A stretch of DNA of 64,000 bases from Lutibacter citreus (GCF_003260195.1 NZ_QEIH01000006.1:62001-126000), one strand, 5' to 3'; counted from the first letter of the stretch, positions 27,672 through 38,300 are shown. A program made the numbers and translations. Notes: a model not told the origin generated them from the letters alone.

Positions 27672-29099
27672 ATGTCTAGAATTAATATAAATACACAATT
27701 GTTTTATTCCATAAGTTTATTTCTGATTTTATTAATGTCTTCTTGTAGTAAAACTTCATTTGAAGGTGAAATTATATTCACACAAGTTAAAGGTGATTTA
27801 ACTGAAAGCAGTTTAAAAAATATAAATTGCAATAATTATTTCTCTAAATCTAGTATTGCTGCAATAAACCCAGTTAAAGGTAATGAAAGTTTGAAAATTC
27901 TTACGAAGGATTTTTACTCTGCTTGTGCGCCAAAAATTTCTTTTGACGGAGCTTTAATGATTTTTTCAGCTCAAAAAAATAAAGGTGACAAGTGGCAAAT
28001 TTGGCAATTAGATTTATCTAATTTAAAATTTCAACAATTAGTTTTTTCAGAACAAAATTGTATTGATCCAAATTATCTTCCAACTGGACAAATTGTATTT
28101 AGTAAATATGTTTTAAGTAATGCAGAAAACGGAGGCTATGCTCTTTTCACTTGTAATTTTGATGGTTCTGAACTGCATCAAATAACCTTCAATCCACATT
28201 CTTATTTTTCCAGTATTGTACTTAAGGATGGACGATTATTAGCAATTAGTAAGCAATATTTCCCTGAAGATAAAAAAGGAGTGTTAATGATATCTAGACC
28301 TGACGGAAGTAAGCAAGATGTTTTTTATAAAAGTTCAAATACATATAATTTAATAAGTATTGGTTGTGAAACTGATAAAGGTGAAATTTTATTTATTGAG
28401 CAAAATACTTCGACCGAAGAATATAGAATTGTTTCAGTAAATTATAGTAACCCGTTAAACACTAGGGTTGAATTATCTAAAACTATTAAAGGAAGTTTTC
28501 ATTTTGTGAATTCAAAAAATGATACTGAATTTGTTACATCATTTAAACCATCGTCTAATGACAGGTATGGAATTTATGAATATAATTCAATTAAAAACGC
28601 TATTGAAAAAGAGATTTATACAAATAGTGATTTTAATATTATTGATGTTGTATTAGTTGAAAAGAGAGAGCTCCCAAGAAAATTACCTAGTGAAATTAAT
28701 CTAAATAAGAACACCGCTTTAATGGTGTGTCAAAACGCTAATCTAACTGATATAGAGACAATTGAAAACACTGACAACTATAAATCAAATAAAATTGAAT
28801 TTATAGGTATTGATAAATCAATCGGTACAATTAATTTAGAAGATGATGGGTCATTTTATGTAAAAATGTTGGCTGATGTCCCGTTTAGAGTTCAAACTTT
28901 AAATAGTGAAGGAGATATTGTTAACGGACCAAGTAGTTGGATTTATTTGAGGCCGAATGAGAGAAGAGGTTGTGTTGGATGTCATGAAAATAAAGGGCTA
29001 GTTCCAGATAATATACAACCCCTTTCTGTTAGAAAATTTCCAATTGTGTTGCCTTCCCAAGAAAATAAAATTAATGCTAAAAAAGAATTAGTAAAATAG
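27672..29099 (+). CDS. Mono-haem lipoprotein with HzsA-like C-terminus
   Basis: A 475-residue lipoprotein (Cys25 in LMSSC). The first 300 residues look like a TolB-type beta-propeller (APKISFDGALMIFSAQ, QIWQLDLSN, LPTGQIVFSK). The C-terminal part, VRPNERRGCVGCHENK-like (here LRPNERRGCVGCHE), carries one c-type haem motif C434-C437-H438. It resembles the middle region of hydrazine-synthase alpha subunit-related proteins, a broad family of periplasmic cytochromes that is not limited to anammox bacteria. It is packed 6 bases after and 2 bases before its neighbours. It is probably an electron-transfer or redox-enzyme subunit working with the tri-haem protein encoded next. No hydrazine chemistry is implied. 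Confidence 0.75.
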   Translation: MSRININTQLFYSISLFLILLMSSCSKTSFEGEIIFTQVKGDLTESSLKNINCNNYFSKSSIAAINPVKGNESLKILTKDFYSACAPKISFDGALMIFSAQKNKGDKWQIWQLDLSNLKFQQLVFSEQNCIDPNYLPTGQIVFSKYVLSNAENGGYALFTCNFDGSELHQITFNPHSYFSSIVLKDGRLLAISKQYFPEDKKGVLMISRPDGSKQDVFYKSSNTYNLISIGCETDKGEILFIEQNTSTEEYRIVSVNYSNPLNTRVELSKTIKGSFHFVNSKNDTEFVTSFKPSSNDRYGIYEYNSIKNAIEKEIYTNSDFNIIDVVLVEKRELPRKLPSEINLNKNTALMVCQNANLTDIETIENTDNYKSNKIEFIGIDKSIGTINLEDDGSFYVKMLADVPFRVQTLNSEGDIVNGPSSWIYLRPNERRGCVGCHENKGLVPDNIQPLSVRKFPIVLPSQENKINAKKELVK

Positions 29100-29101
29100 C
29101 T

Positions 29102-31138
29102 ATGAAAAAAACTAGATTATTAATATTATTTGGAATTATACTTCTTCTTGTAGTTATAATTGCTTACCCTGGTAGAAAGTTAGCAAGAGCACATGTAAAT
29201 GAAAGAACTGCAGTAACCGATCATCCCCTTTTGTGTAGTTCATGCCATTTGTATACTTCTCAAAACAAATACGTTTCTAAATTTATTAATGAAGATTATT
29301 TGTCGCCTTTTAATCTTGATATAATGAATGATGGCGAAAAACTTCTTGTTGTGGCTCAAGATGCCAATGCGTTGTTAGTTGTTGATACAAAAAGTAAAAA
29401 GGTTTTAAAAAATATAAATGTTGGTATTCATCCTCATAGCGTTATAATTGGTAAGGAGGAGAAATTTTGTTATGTAAGTAATCAATGGTCGGATAATATT
29501 TCAGTTATACATCTTAAAACATTAGCTGTTGTTGATACTATTAAAACGGGAAATGGGCCATCGGGTTTATCAATAAGTAATTCAGGAGAATATTTATATG
29601 CGGTCAATACATTTGGTTCTGATGTATCGGTAATAGATTTAGTATCAAAAGAAGAGATAAAAAGAATTTCAACAGGAAGTGATCCAACTGGCATTGCTTT
29701 ATCTCCAAAGGGTAAAAATTTATATGTAACAAGCAGACGTGCTAAAATTGCTCCATATGGTGATCCCTTAATAAGTGAATTAACACTAATTAATGATAAT
29801 ACACAAAGATTAACAAAACAGATTAGTGTTCCATCTGCTTATTTAATGGAAAATATTGCATTTACACCATCGTCCGATTTAGCAATTATGACGTTAACTC
29901 GACCTAAAAATTTAGTACCAAGTATACAAGTTGAAGGTGGGTGGATGATGACTCACGGTATTGGAATTGTTGAGCAAAAAGAAGATGGTAAAATTATTCA
30001 ATTATTATTAGATGAACCAAATTCTTATTATCCCAACCCATTTGATATAGTTATAACTCCAGATGGTAAAAAGGCTTTCGTCTCAAGTTCAGGTGTGGAT
30101 TATATTTCTGTAATTTCAATGGATTCAATTAAAAATATTTTAGCCTCAACACCTGCCAAAAAGTTAAAATTGTACGCAAATACATTAGGAATTAGTAAGA
30201 GATTTGTTATAAAACGTATTAAAACAGGTGCAAATCCAAAAGGTCTTAAACTTTCTGCAGATGGAGAATTATTATATATAGCAGAGAATTTAGAAGATAA
30301 AATTGGAGTTATAAATACCAAAACATTAGAAAAAGAGCAATCTATTGATTTAGGTGGGCCAACTCGAATAACTGTAGCTCGTAAAGGAAGAAGACTTTTT
30401 AATAATGCAGGACACACTTTTCAAAATCAATATGCTTGCTATACATGTCATCCCGATAATCACGAGGATGGATTAGTATACAATATGGCAGGGAAAGATA
30501 TGGGGAGAAATGTAACAAATACACAGTCTTTACGCGAAATTAAAGGAACGGCACCATTCAAGTGGAATGGTAAAAATCAAACTGTTTATAAACAAGATGG
30601 AATCCGATTTTCAACGGTCCTTACAAGAACAGAACAATTTAGTTATGATGATTTAGATGCGATAACAGCTTATATAAAAACAGGAATTAAATACCCTCCT
30701 AATTTAATGAACAACCCTTCAGGGGAATTAACTGAATCTCAGTATAGAGGGAAAAAACTTTTTAATAGATCTATTGATAATTCAGGTAAAGAAATACCTG
30801 AAAATGGCAGATGTGTTACTTGTCATCCAGCACCATTTTACACAAATTTACAGTTGGCGGATGTTGGTACTTTATCAGAAAGTGATGATCCAATTTTATT
30901 TGACACACCTCATTTAAATAACATTTATTCTTCTGCTCCTTATTTACATGATGGACGTGCCGAGACACTGGAAGAAATTTGGACGCTTTACGGAGAAGAA
31001 GATGAACATGGCTATGTAAATGATATGACTAAAATCCAATTAAATGATTTGGTTGCATATCTAAAATCTTTAAGAGGACCCGAATATGAAAAAAGCAAAC
31101 CAGAAAGTTATGCTAATGTTCATTTAACTAATAAGTAA
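29102..31138 (+). CDS. Beta-propeller plus MauG/CcpA-like tri-haem cytochrome
   Basis: A 678-residue membrane-anchored periplasmic protein: N-terminal anchor (residues 5-22), then a first haem motif C45-C48-H49. A YVTN-type seven-bladed propeller follows over about residues 70-430 (VNVGIHPHSVIIG, TGNGPSGLSIS, STGSDPTGIALSP, KTGANPKGLKLS). A C-terminal di-haem peroxidase-like domain has C446-C449-H450 and C571-C574-H575 and the family phrase TPHLNNIYSSAPYLHDGRAETLEEI. MauG-like enzymes oxidise protein side chains or small molecules; CcpA types reduce peroxide. Which applies here is not decided by sequence. Being in an operon with a radical SAM gene makes a maturation role worth testing. Confidence 0.82.
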   Translation: MKKTRLLILFGIILLLVVIIAYPGRKLARAHVNERTAVTDHPLLCSSCHLYTSQNKYVSKFINEDYLSPFNLDIMNDGEKLLVVAQDANALLVVDTKSKKVLKNINVGIHPHSVIIGKEEKFCYVSNQWSDNISVIHLKTLAVVDTIKTGNGPSGLSISNSGEYLYAVNTFGSDVSVIDLVSKEEIKRISTGSDPTGIALSPKGKNLYVTSRRAKIAPYGDPLISELTLINDNTQRLTKQISVPSAYLMENIAFTPSSDLAIMTLTRPKNLVPSIQVEGGWMMTHGIGIVEQKEDGKIIQLLLDEPNSYYPNPFDIVITPDGKKAFVSSSGVDYISVISMDSIKNILASTPAKKLKLYANTLGISKRFVIKRIKTGANPKGLKLSADGELLYIAENLEDKIGVINTKTLEKEQSIDLGGPTRITVARKGRRLFNNAGHTFQNQYACYTCHPDNHEDGLVYNMAGKDMGRNVTNTQSLREIKGTAPFKWNGKNQTVYKQDGIRFSTVLTRTEQFSYDDLDAITAYIKTGIKYPPNLMNNPSGELTESQYRGKKLFNRSIDNSGKEIPENGRCVTCHPAPFYTNLQLADVGTLSESDDPILFDTPHLNNIYSSAPYLHDGRAETLEEIWTLYGEEDEHGYVNDMTKIQLNDLVAYLKSLRGPEYEKSKPESYANVHLTNK

Positions 31139-31149
31139 AGGTTAATATT

Positions 31150-32244
31150 ATGATATTTACACGATTTATAAAATATTTAAAAGTCACAGTTTTAACAATT
31201 GTTATTTTTTCTATTTGTTTTTTGAAGTTTGATTTAAATGCTCAAAATTCATCAATTCCAGTTTTTGGTAATTGGAAAAATTTCACTGTAAAAGATGGTC
31301 TTCCTAGTGATAAAACCTATTGTGTTCGTATAGATGGAGATCGTGTATTAGTAGGAACACATGATGGTTTAGCTGTATACGAGAATAACACATGGAAAAC
31401 CTATACTTCTGAAGATGGCCTTGCACATAACGGAGTTTTATCCATTGATGTTTGTAAATTAACTGGCGATGTTTGGATTGGTACTATGGGAGGATTAACA
31501 CGTTGGGTTTCTGGTAAATTTGAAAATTTTAATCAATTTAATAGCGGAATGCCAAATGATTTAATCTATTCTGTTATCTGTGATGAAAAATATGTTTGGG
31601 TTGCAACCGGAGGAGGCGCAGGACAATACAATACACACACTAAAAAATGGGAAATATTTACGGAAGAAAACGCTCCAATGCATGAACCTTGGACTTATGG
31701 CGTTTGTGCTGGAGACGATAATATTTATATTGCTGCTTGGGGTGGTGGAGTTATTGAATATGCAAAAAAAACAAAAAAATTTAGAGATCATGTAGATCCA
31801 GATGGGAATATGGAAATTGATCTTTTTCCAGACGATGGTGTTGTACATGATATAACAACAGGAACTTCTTGGGCAAATGGAAATTTATGGGTGGCAACTT
31901 ATTTTGGTTTGAGTAAATATGATGGTGTTCATTGGAAAGGTTATTTTGACCATGATAGTGGTTTAGCAAGTAATTTTATCAATTATGTTAAAGCAGAAGG
32001 TTCTGTAGCATATCTATGCACGGATAAAGGATTGAGTTGTACAGATGGCACAAATTGGGTAACCTATACTAAAAATAAAAATAACGTAAATGGAAAAGTT
32101 GTTTTTACCAAAGGAGAAAACATAAAAGAAATAACAATGTCACCTTCAATATCTCACAATTTCACTTTAGGTGTAGATATTAAAAAAGATGTTATTTGGG
32201 TTGCTACTTCAAAAGGGATAAGTAGAGGGGAATTAAAAAAGTAA
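31150..32244 (+). CDS. Free-standing secreted regulator-type beta-propeller
   Basis: A 364-residue secreted protein with a signal peptide ending LNAQ near residue 31, then repeats of the two-component-regulator propeller type (GLPSDKTYCVRIDGDRVLVG, DVWIGTMGGLTRW, YVWVATGGGAGQY, LWVATYFGLSKYDG). It resembles half of an HTCS sensor but has no membrane segment, kinase, receiver or DNA-binding part, so it ends in the periplasm. It may bind the same ligand as the HTCS or act as a structural partner of the cytochromes encoded just upstream (11 bases). I do not recognise a named function. Confidence 0.75.
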   Translation: MIFTRFIKYLKVTVLTIVIFSICFLKFDLNAQNSSIPVFGNWKNFTVKDGLPSDKTYCVRIDGDRVLVGTHDGLAVYENNTWKTYTSEDGLAHNGVLSIDVCKLTGDVWIGTMGGLTRWVSGKFENFNQFNSGMPNDLIYSVICDEKYVWVATGGGAGQYNTHTKKWEIFTEENAPMHEPWTYGVCAGDDNIYIAAWGGGVIEYAKKTKKFRDHVDPDGNMEIDLFPDDGVVHDITTGTSWANGNLWVATYFGLSKYDGVHWKGYFDHDSGLASNFINYVKAEGSVAYLCTDKGLSCTDGTNWVTYTKNKNNVNGKVVFTKGENIKEITMSPSISHNFTLGVDIKKDVIWVATSKGISRGELKK

Positions 32245-32303
32245 ATTTAGTTAAATAAGATTTCTAAATCTCAAAATTTAAATAATAACAAAACATTAGA
32301 ATT

Positions 32304-32900
32304 ATGAATGATATAGTAGATAAAAAAGATAGTAAAGAGATGTTAATTGATCTATCAAAACTTACTGATGGAGAAATTATTGAAATGAAAAAATTGGGAA
32401 TTTTAACCGAAGATCATAAAATTAGTGAGAATATATTCCCTTCAATTCATGACGAAAGACCACCTATTGAAAAGCATGTTGTTAATGTACCTCATACACT
32501 TAACGAAGCTTATAATTATGAAAAACCATCTTCATTTTCTAGAGCTTTACGTTTAGATTTAGGAGGCTATAAAGTGCTATTAATTTCTGGTACAGCAAGT
32601 GTTAATGATGAAGGGAAACCTGAACATATAGGAGATTTTAAAGCTCAATTATGGAGAACCTATGTTAATATTACCAATCTTCTTGAGGCTGAAGGAATGT
32701 CTTGGCATGATGTAGTTAGAACAACAAATTACCTTAGAGATATAGAAAGAGATTATGATGAATTCAATAAAATACGCACATCATTTTACCGTTGGTTAGG
32801 ATTGGATCCTTTACCAGCTGCTACGGGAATTCAAGTAAGATTATGTTGGGAAACCTTATTGGTTGAAATAGAAGTATACGCAATTTGCAAATCAAAATAA
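32304..32900 (+). CDS. Rid-family (YjgF/YER057c/UK114) protein with N-terminal extension
   Basis: A 198-residue cytoplasmic protein. Residues 1-70 are a charged extension not present in standard Rid proteins. Residues of about 72-195 match the Rid fold (LISGTASVNDEGKPEHIGDFKAQL, LLEAEGMSWHDVVRTTNYLRDI, VEIEVYAI). RidA enzymes hydrolyse reactive enamines or imines using an arginine in the PAR-S-C motif. Here the same place reads PAATGIQV, so that arginine appears to be missing while the following VEIEV strand is kept. It is therefore likely a non-deaminase Rid paralogue. The preceding gap of 59 bases is one of the two longest in the operon. Confidence 0.82.
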   Translation: MNDIVDKKDSKEMLIDLSKLTDGEIIEMKKLGILTEDHKISENIFPSIHDERPPIEKHVVNVPHTLNEAYNYEKPSSFSRALRLDLGGYKVLLISGTASVNDEGKPEHIGDFKAQLWRTYVNITNLLEAEGMSWHDVVRTTNYLRDIERDYDEFNKIRTSFYRWLGLDPLPAATGIQVRLCWETLLVEIEVYAICKSK

Positions 32901-32911
32901 ACTATTAAAGA

Positions 32912-34225
32912 ATGAAACGTCACTACTGGGTATTTGGAATTTTCATCTTATTTTTCATGTTTCAGGGTGAAAAAATAATTGGTCAAGAAAAAAAAGAAAA
33001 AAAGGTTATGTATGGGAATACACCAGATGATTTTTTCCCTTATAACAATTTTCAAAAGGCTTATAAATATCATTTTCTCGAGCCTGTTCAATTTTATGGA
33101 GCAGGTCGCGAGAAACTACCGCCAAAAGATATAAAAGAAGTTCGAATTGGTTTTTTAGGTCCTCTAGATGGTTCTCCTATTGTTCCTTTAGGGAAACAAA
33201 TGTTAAACGGAGCAACTTTAGCTATTTTAGAGGCAAACAGAAAAGATGGCTATAACGGTATTCCATATAAACTAATGATTCATAATGATGTTGGCTTATG
33301 GGGCGCTGCTGCCAATGAAGTTGTAAAAATGGATGGTGAAAAAGTATGGGTTTGGTTAGGTTCCATTGATGATACTGTATCTCATGTTGCTTTAAGAGCT
33401 ACATTAAAAATGGAAATAATGATGGTCTGCACAGGAGATCCAGATCCTACTTTTACAGAAACAAGTATTCCTTGGATGATTCGTGTTATAAGTGATGATA
33501 GACAAAGTGGTTATGCGTTAGCTTCGTATATTTTTAATAAAGAGAAGCATAAGCGTGTGGCTGTAATTAGAACTAATAGTCGTTATGGCCGCGTGGGTAT
33601 TATGGAGTATTCAGAAGTTGCTACTCGATTAGGGCACCCAATGATGATTGAGGAGCGATTTAATGAAGGTGAAGAAGACTTTAAAATGCAATTAGCAAAT
33701 ATCCAAAGATCAAAACCAGATGCTGTACTAATTTGGGGAAATGCAAAGGAATCAGCGCTTATAGTGAAACAAATTAGAGCAATGGGTATGGCATTACCAA
33801 TATTTGCTTCAGATAGAGTTGTAAGTGAAGAATTTTTAAAAATTGCAGGCTCAGATGCAGAAGGAATTGTATCTACTAGCCCTTATAATCCGGATGCTGA
33901 TAATCCAAAATTGAAAAAATTTAGAGCGGATTATATTAAACAATACAACCAAGAGCCAAATGCTTTTGCTGCTCATGCATATGATGGAATGAATCTGATT
34001 ATTAAAGCAATTCAAAAAGTTGGATTAAATAGAGTTTTAATAAGAGATGTACTAACAGATTTAGAAACTTTTCAAGGCTATGAAGGCGTTACAGGAAAGA
34101 TTATTTTAGATGGAAGTTGGAATGACATTGGAGATGTTTTTATAGCAAAAATGAAAAATGGAAAATTCAATTATTCTTCTACACCCAAAATGAAAAGACA
34201 TTCTAGTAAATCAGTTGGTTATTAA
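32912..34225 (+). CDS. Branched-chain amino-acid-type ABC substrate-binding protein, first copy
   Basis: A 437-residue periplasmic binding protein (Peripla_BP_6 / LivJ type). It has a signal peptide of about 25 residues, an insert of about 50 residues, then a type I binding fold (VRIGFLGPLDGSPIVPLGKQMLNGATLAI; VWVWLGSIDDT; RVAVIRTNSRYGRVG; FAAHAYDGMNLIIKAI). Such proteins bind amino acids, amides, urea or aromatic acids and hand them to an ABC importer, or act as free sensors. No ABC permease or ATPase gene is in the operon or elsewhere in the window. It may therefore deliver its ligand to a periplasmic enzyme such as the cytochromes. A paralogue follows 18 bases downstream. Confidence 0.85.
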   Translation: MKRHYWVFGIFILFFMFQGEKIIGQEKKEKKVMYGNTPDDFFPYNNFQKAYKYHFLEPVQFYGAGREKLPPKDIKEVRIGFLGPLDGSPIVPLGKQMLNGATLAILEANRKDGYNGIPYKLMIHNDVGLWGAAANEVVKMDGEKVWVWLGSIDDTVSHVALRATLKMEIMMVCTGDPDPTFTETSIPWMIRVISDDRQSGYALASYIFNKEKHKRVAVIRTNSRYGRVGIMEYSEVATRLGHPMMIEERFNEGEEDFKMQLANIQRSKPDAVLIWGNAKESALIVKQIRAMGMALPIFASDRVVSEEFLKIAGSDAEGIVSTSPYNPDADNPKLKKFRADYIKQYNQEPNAFAAHAYDGMNLIIKAIQKVGLNRVLIRDVLTDLETFQGYEGVTGKIILDGSWNDIGDVFIAKMKNGKFNYSSTPKMKRHSSKSVGY

Positions 34226-34243
34226 ATTGTATTATTAGTATTT

Positions 34244-35338
34244 ATGAATTCATTTAATTCTGTTTTTTTATTAAGAATAATAACATTTATTATTCTTTTA
34301 AATGTACCTAAACAAGTTGAGGGGCAAACCATAAATATTGGATTATTAATTAATGATGAGAGTCATATAAACGCGAAATATGCGGCAGAATTGGCCATTG
34401 AGCAAGCCAACTTAAAGCCTGGATTAAATGGTAACAAATTTAATTTGGTAACTCAATCAATGGAAGGTCCATGGGGTACTGGGGCTAAAAAGGCTGTTGA
34501 TTTAATTTTTCAAGATAATGTTTATGCTATTTTAGGATCTCATGATGGGCGCAATGCACATTTAGTTGAGCAGGTTACAGCCAAAACACGTACTATTTTT
34601 TTGTCGGCTTGGGCAACCGACCCTACCCTTTCAAAAGCTTTTGTGCCTTGGTATTTTAATAGTGTTTTTAATACTGAAAAACAGGCTACCTCTATAAGTA
34701 ATGAAATATATCAACATAGAAAACTGAAGAAAATTATTTCAATTTCAGATAATTCTTATGATTCAAATCAATTTTTAAATAGCTTTATTCAAATTTCAGA
34801 AAAGAAAGGTTTGCCAAAAATGGTTCAACTTTCATATGCCAACGCTTCTAATAATTTCAGTAATCTTTCTGAGCAATTAAAGAAAGTAGAATTTGATGGT
34901 ATTGTTATAGTTGGAAGCTCTTCAGATACTAATAAAATAGTAAATCACATTAGAAAACTTAAAATAAATAAACCTATTTTCAGCCCTTCATTATATTTTG
35001 GAGCTAATAAAACTATTTCTAAAGATTATGAAAATACAATTTCTATTGATGCCAATTTATCATCAAATTCAAAATGGATAAAGTTTAAGATAGCGTATTT
35101 TAAAAGGTTTAAAAAAGAACCTGGTTTGATAGAAGCCTATGCCTATGATGCAACCAATATTATTATTGAGGCAATTACAGAATCTGGCTTTAATAAGGAA
35201 GAAATACTGCATTCTTTAGCAATTATTAATCACAATGGTGTTACAGGGAATATTCAATTTGATCAAAATGGAAATCGCAAAGGTGAAGTCAATTTGTTAG
35301 AAGTTAAAAATGCTTTTATCACTAAAGTTGTACGGTAA
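34244..35338 (+). CDS. ABC-type substrate-binding protein, second copy
   Basis: A 364-residue periplasmic binding protein of the same Peripla_BP_6 fold as its upstream neighbour but strongly diverged. The signal peptide ends near VEGQ (residue 28). The lobe motifs are INIGLLINDESHINAKYAAELAIEQA, VYAILGSHDGRNAHLVEQV, GIVIVGSSSDTNKIVNHIR and EAYAYDATNIIIEAI. It lacks the 50-residue insert of the first copy. The two proteins may bind different ligands, or form a dimer as in Venus-flytrap receptors. No transporter partner is encoded nearby. Confidence 0.82.
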   Translation: MNSFNSVFLLRIITFIILLNVPKQVEGQTINIGLLINDESHINAKYAAELAIEQANLKPGLNGNKFNLVTQSMEGPWGTGAKKAVDLIFQDNVYAILGSHDGRNAHLVEQVTAKTRTIFLSAWATDPTLSKAFVPWYFNSVFNTEKQATSISNEIYQHRKLKKIISISDNSYDSNQFLNSFIQISEKKGLPKMVQLSYANASNNFSNLSEQLKKVEFDGIVIVGSSSDTNKIVNHIRKLKINKPIFSPSLYFGANKTISKDYENTISIDANLSSNSKWIKFKIAYFKRFKKEPGLIEAYAYDATNIIIEAITESGFNKEEILHSLAIINHNGVTGNIQFDQNGNRKGEVNLLEVKNAFITKVVR

Positions 35339-35368
35339 ATTACCTTTTTATTTCTTATTTTTGATTTT

Positions 35369-38300
35369 ATGAAAAAAATATTCATCACTTTTTTATTTAT
35401 TCTTATTTCAACTACTTTTTTTAGTTGTAAAAAAACTCAAAAAGACCCTAAGCAAGTTAAACTTGATTTAATGTCAGCTCAAACATTGGGGCTTGCTTAT
35501 CTTGAAGAATTTAATCTTGAATTAGCTAAAAATGAGTTTCTAAAAGTTATTGAACTTGCACCAAATAAAAAACGTGGCTATGCTAATCTGGGTTTAACCT
35601 ATTTGAGAATGGGGAATAATATTGAGGCTGAAAAACAATTATTAAAAGCAATTAAAATAGACCCTAAGGATGCAGACGTAAGGTTAATGCTTGCAACTGT
35701 TTACCAGATGAAGAACAACAATGAAAAGGCCAAGCAAGAACTTAAAAAAGCTCTTGAATTTGATCATTCTCACGTAAAAATACTATATAATTTATCGGAA
35801 TTATATTCATTAAACAATGATGAATCTTCTCGTAAAGAACGAAAATTATATATTCTTAAACTAGTTAAAAATGCCCCAGGAAATATAGTTCCAAAATTAG
35901 ACTTAACAACTATTTTTATTCAGGATGGTGAAACTGATGCTGCAATTAATCAACTAGAGATTATTCAAAAACAATTTCCAGAATTCCCAAAAGAAGCTGT
36001 TGAATTTTATGATAACACACTTCAGTTTTTGAAGAAAAAGGATAAAGAAAATGCTTTGGTGCAATTTACTATTTTTCAAAATTATTTAAAAGTTACATTT
36101 CCGTACCAGTCGGGTATAAAAGACTTAAAAGGACCTGGAGGATCATCTATAGGATTTCCTTTAATTACTTATAACCACGCCCCCTATCAGGTAGTAGAAA
36201 ATGAATCAATATTAGATGTAATTAAATTTGTTAAAATAACAGCACCAATAGGTTTAGAAATTGTTCCAGTTTTTAAAGATGAATCTAAAAATGAGACGTT
36301 AAATTCTACTCAGGTAGAAACAGCAGATTATGATGGTGACGGAGATTTTGATTTATATGTAAGTAGTTTTGATGCTTCAACTTCAACCTATAAACACTTT
36401 CTTTTTAATAATGACATGGTTCAGTTTAATGATGTTTCAGAACAAGTTGGAATTAATCATACCGGTGAAGATACTTTTGCCAAATTTGTAGATTATGACA
36501 ATGATGGTTTTCTAGATTTATATATTGTTCGAAAAAACGGAGATATCTTATACCGAAATGAAGGTAAAGGAGCATTCAAAAACGTTACAGATAAAGCAGG
36601 GATTGACACTAAAGGAGGAAACAAAGCTTTATTTTTTGATTATGACCATGACGGTGATTTAGATTTATTTAAAACAACTTCAAGTTTTAATATTGTATAT
36701 AGAAATAATGGAGATGGGACATTTAAAAACATTTCAAATACTATTAATTTTTCAGGAAAAGCTAATTCAAATTCAGTTGATGCTGCTTTTGGAGATTTTG
36801 ATGATGATGGTGATATTGATTTGTTGGTAATTAATTCTAATGAAAGTGCTTCACTGTTTTCAAATCAAAGAGAAGGTCGTTTTAAAAATTTAACAGATAA
36901 AAGTGGGATAAAGGATAATCTAAACTCAAGTAATGTTTCTGTTGGTGATTACAACAACGATGGATTTTTAGATTTATTTATTACCTCCTTAAAAGACGGG
37001 GGAACCTTATTCGAAAATAAAGGGGAAGGAAAATTTGAAAAGGTGAAAAAGTCTGGAAAAATGGAAAACTCCCTTAAAGGTGTTAAAGCATATGATTCTA
37101 AATTTTTTGATTTTGATAATGATGGTTTTCTAGATATTATTGTTGCTGGAGAATCTGAAATTACGGGTAAAAGAGGTCTACAATTATTTCATAATGATGG
37201 GAAAAATGAATTCTCAAATGTTTCTCATCTACTGCCTGAAGATACAAAATCCGCAAAACAACTTACGCTTTTAGACTACAATAACGATGGAGATTTAGAC
37301 TTAATAATAACAGGTTTAGATGGAGGTGTTTTTCTTTTGAGAAACGATGGAGGTAGTATTAACCATTATGTTAATGTGAAACTTGTTGGATTAAGAAACG
37401 GTAGTGCAAAAAACAACTATTTTGGAATAGGTGCTAAAGTTGAAATCAGAGCTGGAGATTTGTATCAAACTATGGTAGTTACAGATCCAAATGTGTATTT
37501 TGGTTTAGGTCATAGGGCTAAAGTTGATATTATTAGAATAACCTGGACAAATGGTGTTCCTCAAAATATGCTATTGCCAGATGCAGATCAAGCACTTATT
37601 GAATCTCAAGTATTAAAAGGTTCTTGTCCATTTTTATATACCTGGAATGGAAGTGAATATGTTTTTGTTAAAGATATTACGTGGCGAAGTGCATTAGGTA
37701 TGCCTCTTGGAATAATGGGTGGTACAACATTGCATGCATTTCCAGATGCTTCTGATGATTATATTAAAATCCCAGGTGAAATGCTTCAACCTAAAGATGA
37801 AATGTATTCTTTAAAAATCACTTCAGAATTGTGGGAAACTATTTATATGGACAAAGTTCAATTAGTTGCAGTTGATCATCCCGATTCAATTGATGTATTT
37901 ATTCCAGAACAATTTACACCCCCTCCTTTTCCAGGGTTAGATATTACACAAGTTTATAAAAAACACACACCAGTTTCTGCTAAAAATTTATATGGCAATG
38001 ATGTTCTTTCTTTTATAACTGAAAAAGATGATAAGTATTTGTCAGATTTTAAACTTGAAAAATATCAGGGATTAACTGAAATGCAAGAAATTATTTTGGA
38101 TCCAGGAAATTTAGACTTCAACAAGGAGGTTTTTATATTTTTAAATGGATGGATTTTTCCTTCAGATGCTAGTATTAATGTAGCACTATCACAAACAGAT
38201 AAATTAAAAGTATCTTTTCCTGTAATTCAAGTAGTAAATAAAAAAGGTAATTGGGAAACGGTAGATAAAAATCTTGGTTTTCCAATGGGTAAAGATAAAA

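Noticed and set aside
27672-29099. Hydrazine synthase and an anammox link
   Set aside because: Only one haem motif and a general HzsA-like segment; no other hydrazine or nitrite enzymes; the fold is widespread in non-anammox bacteria.
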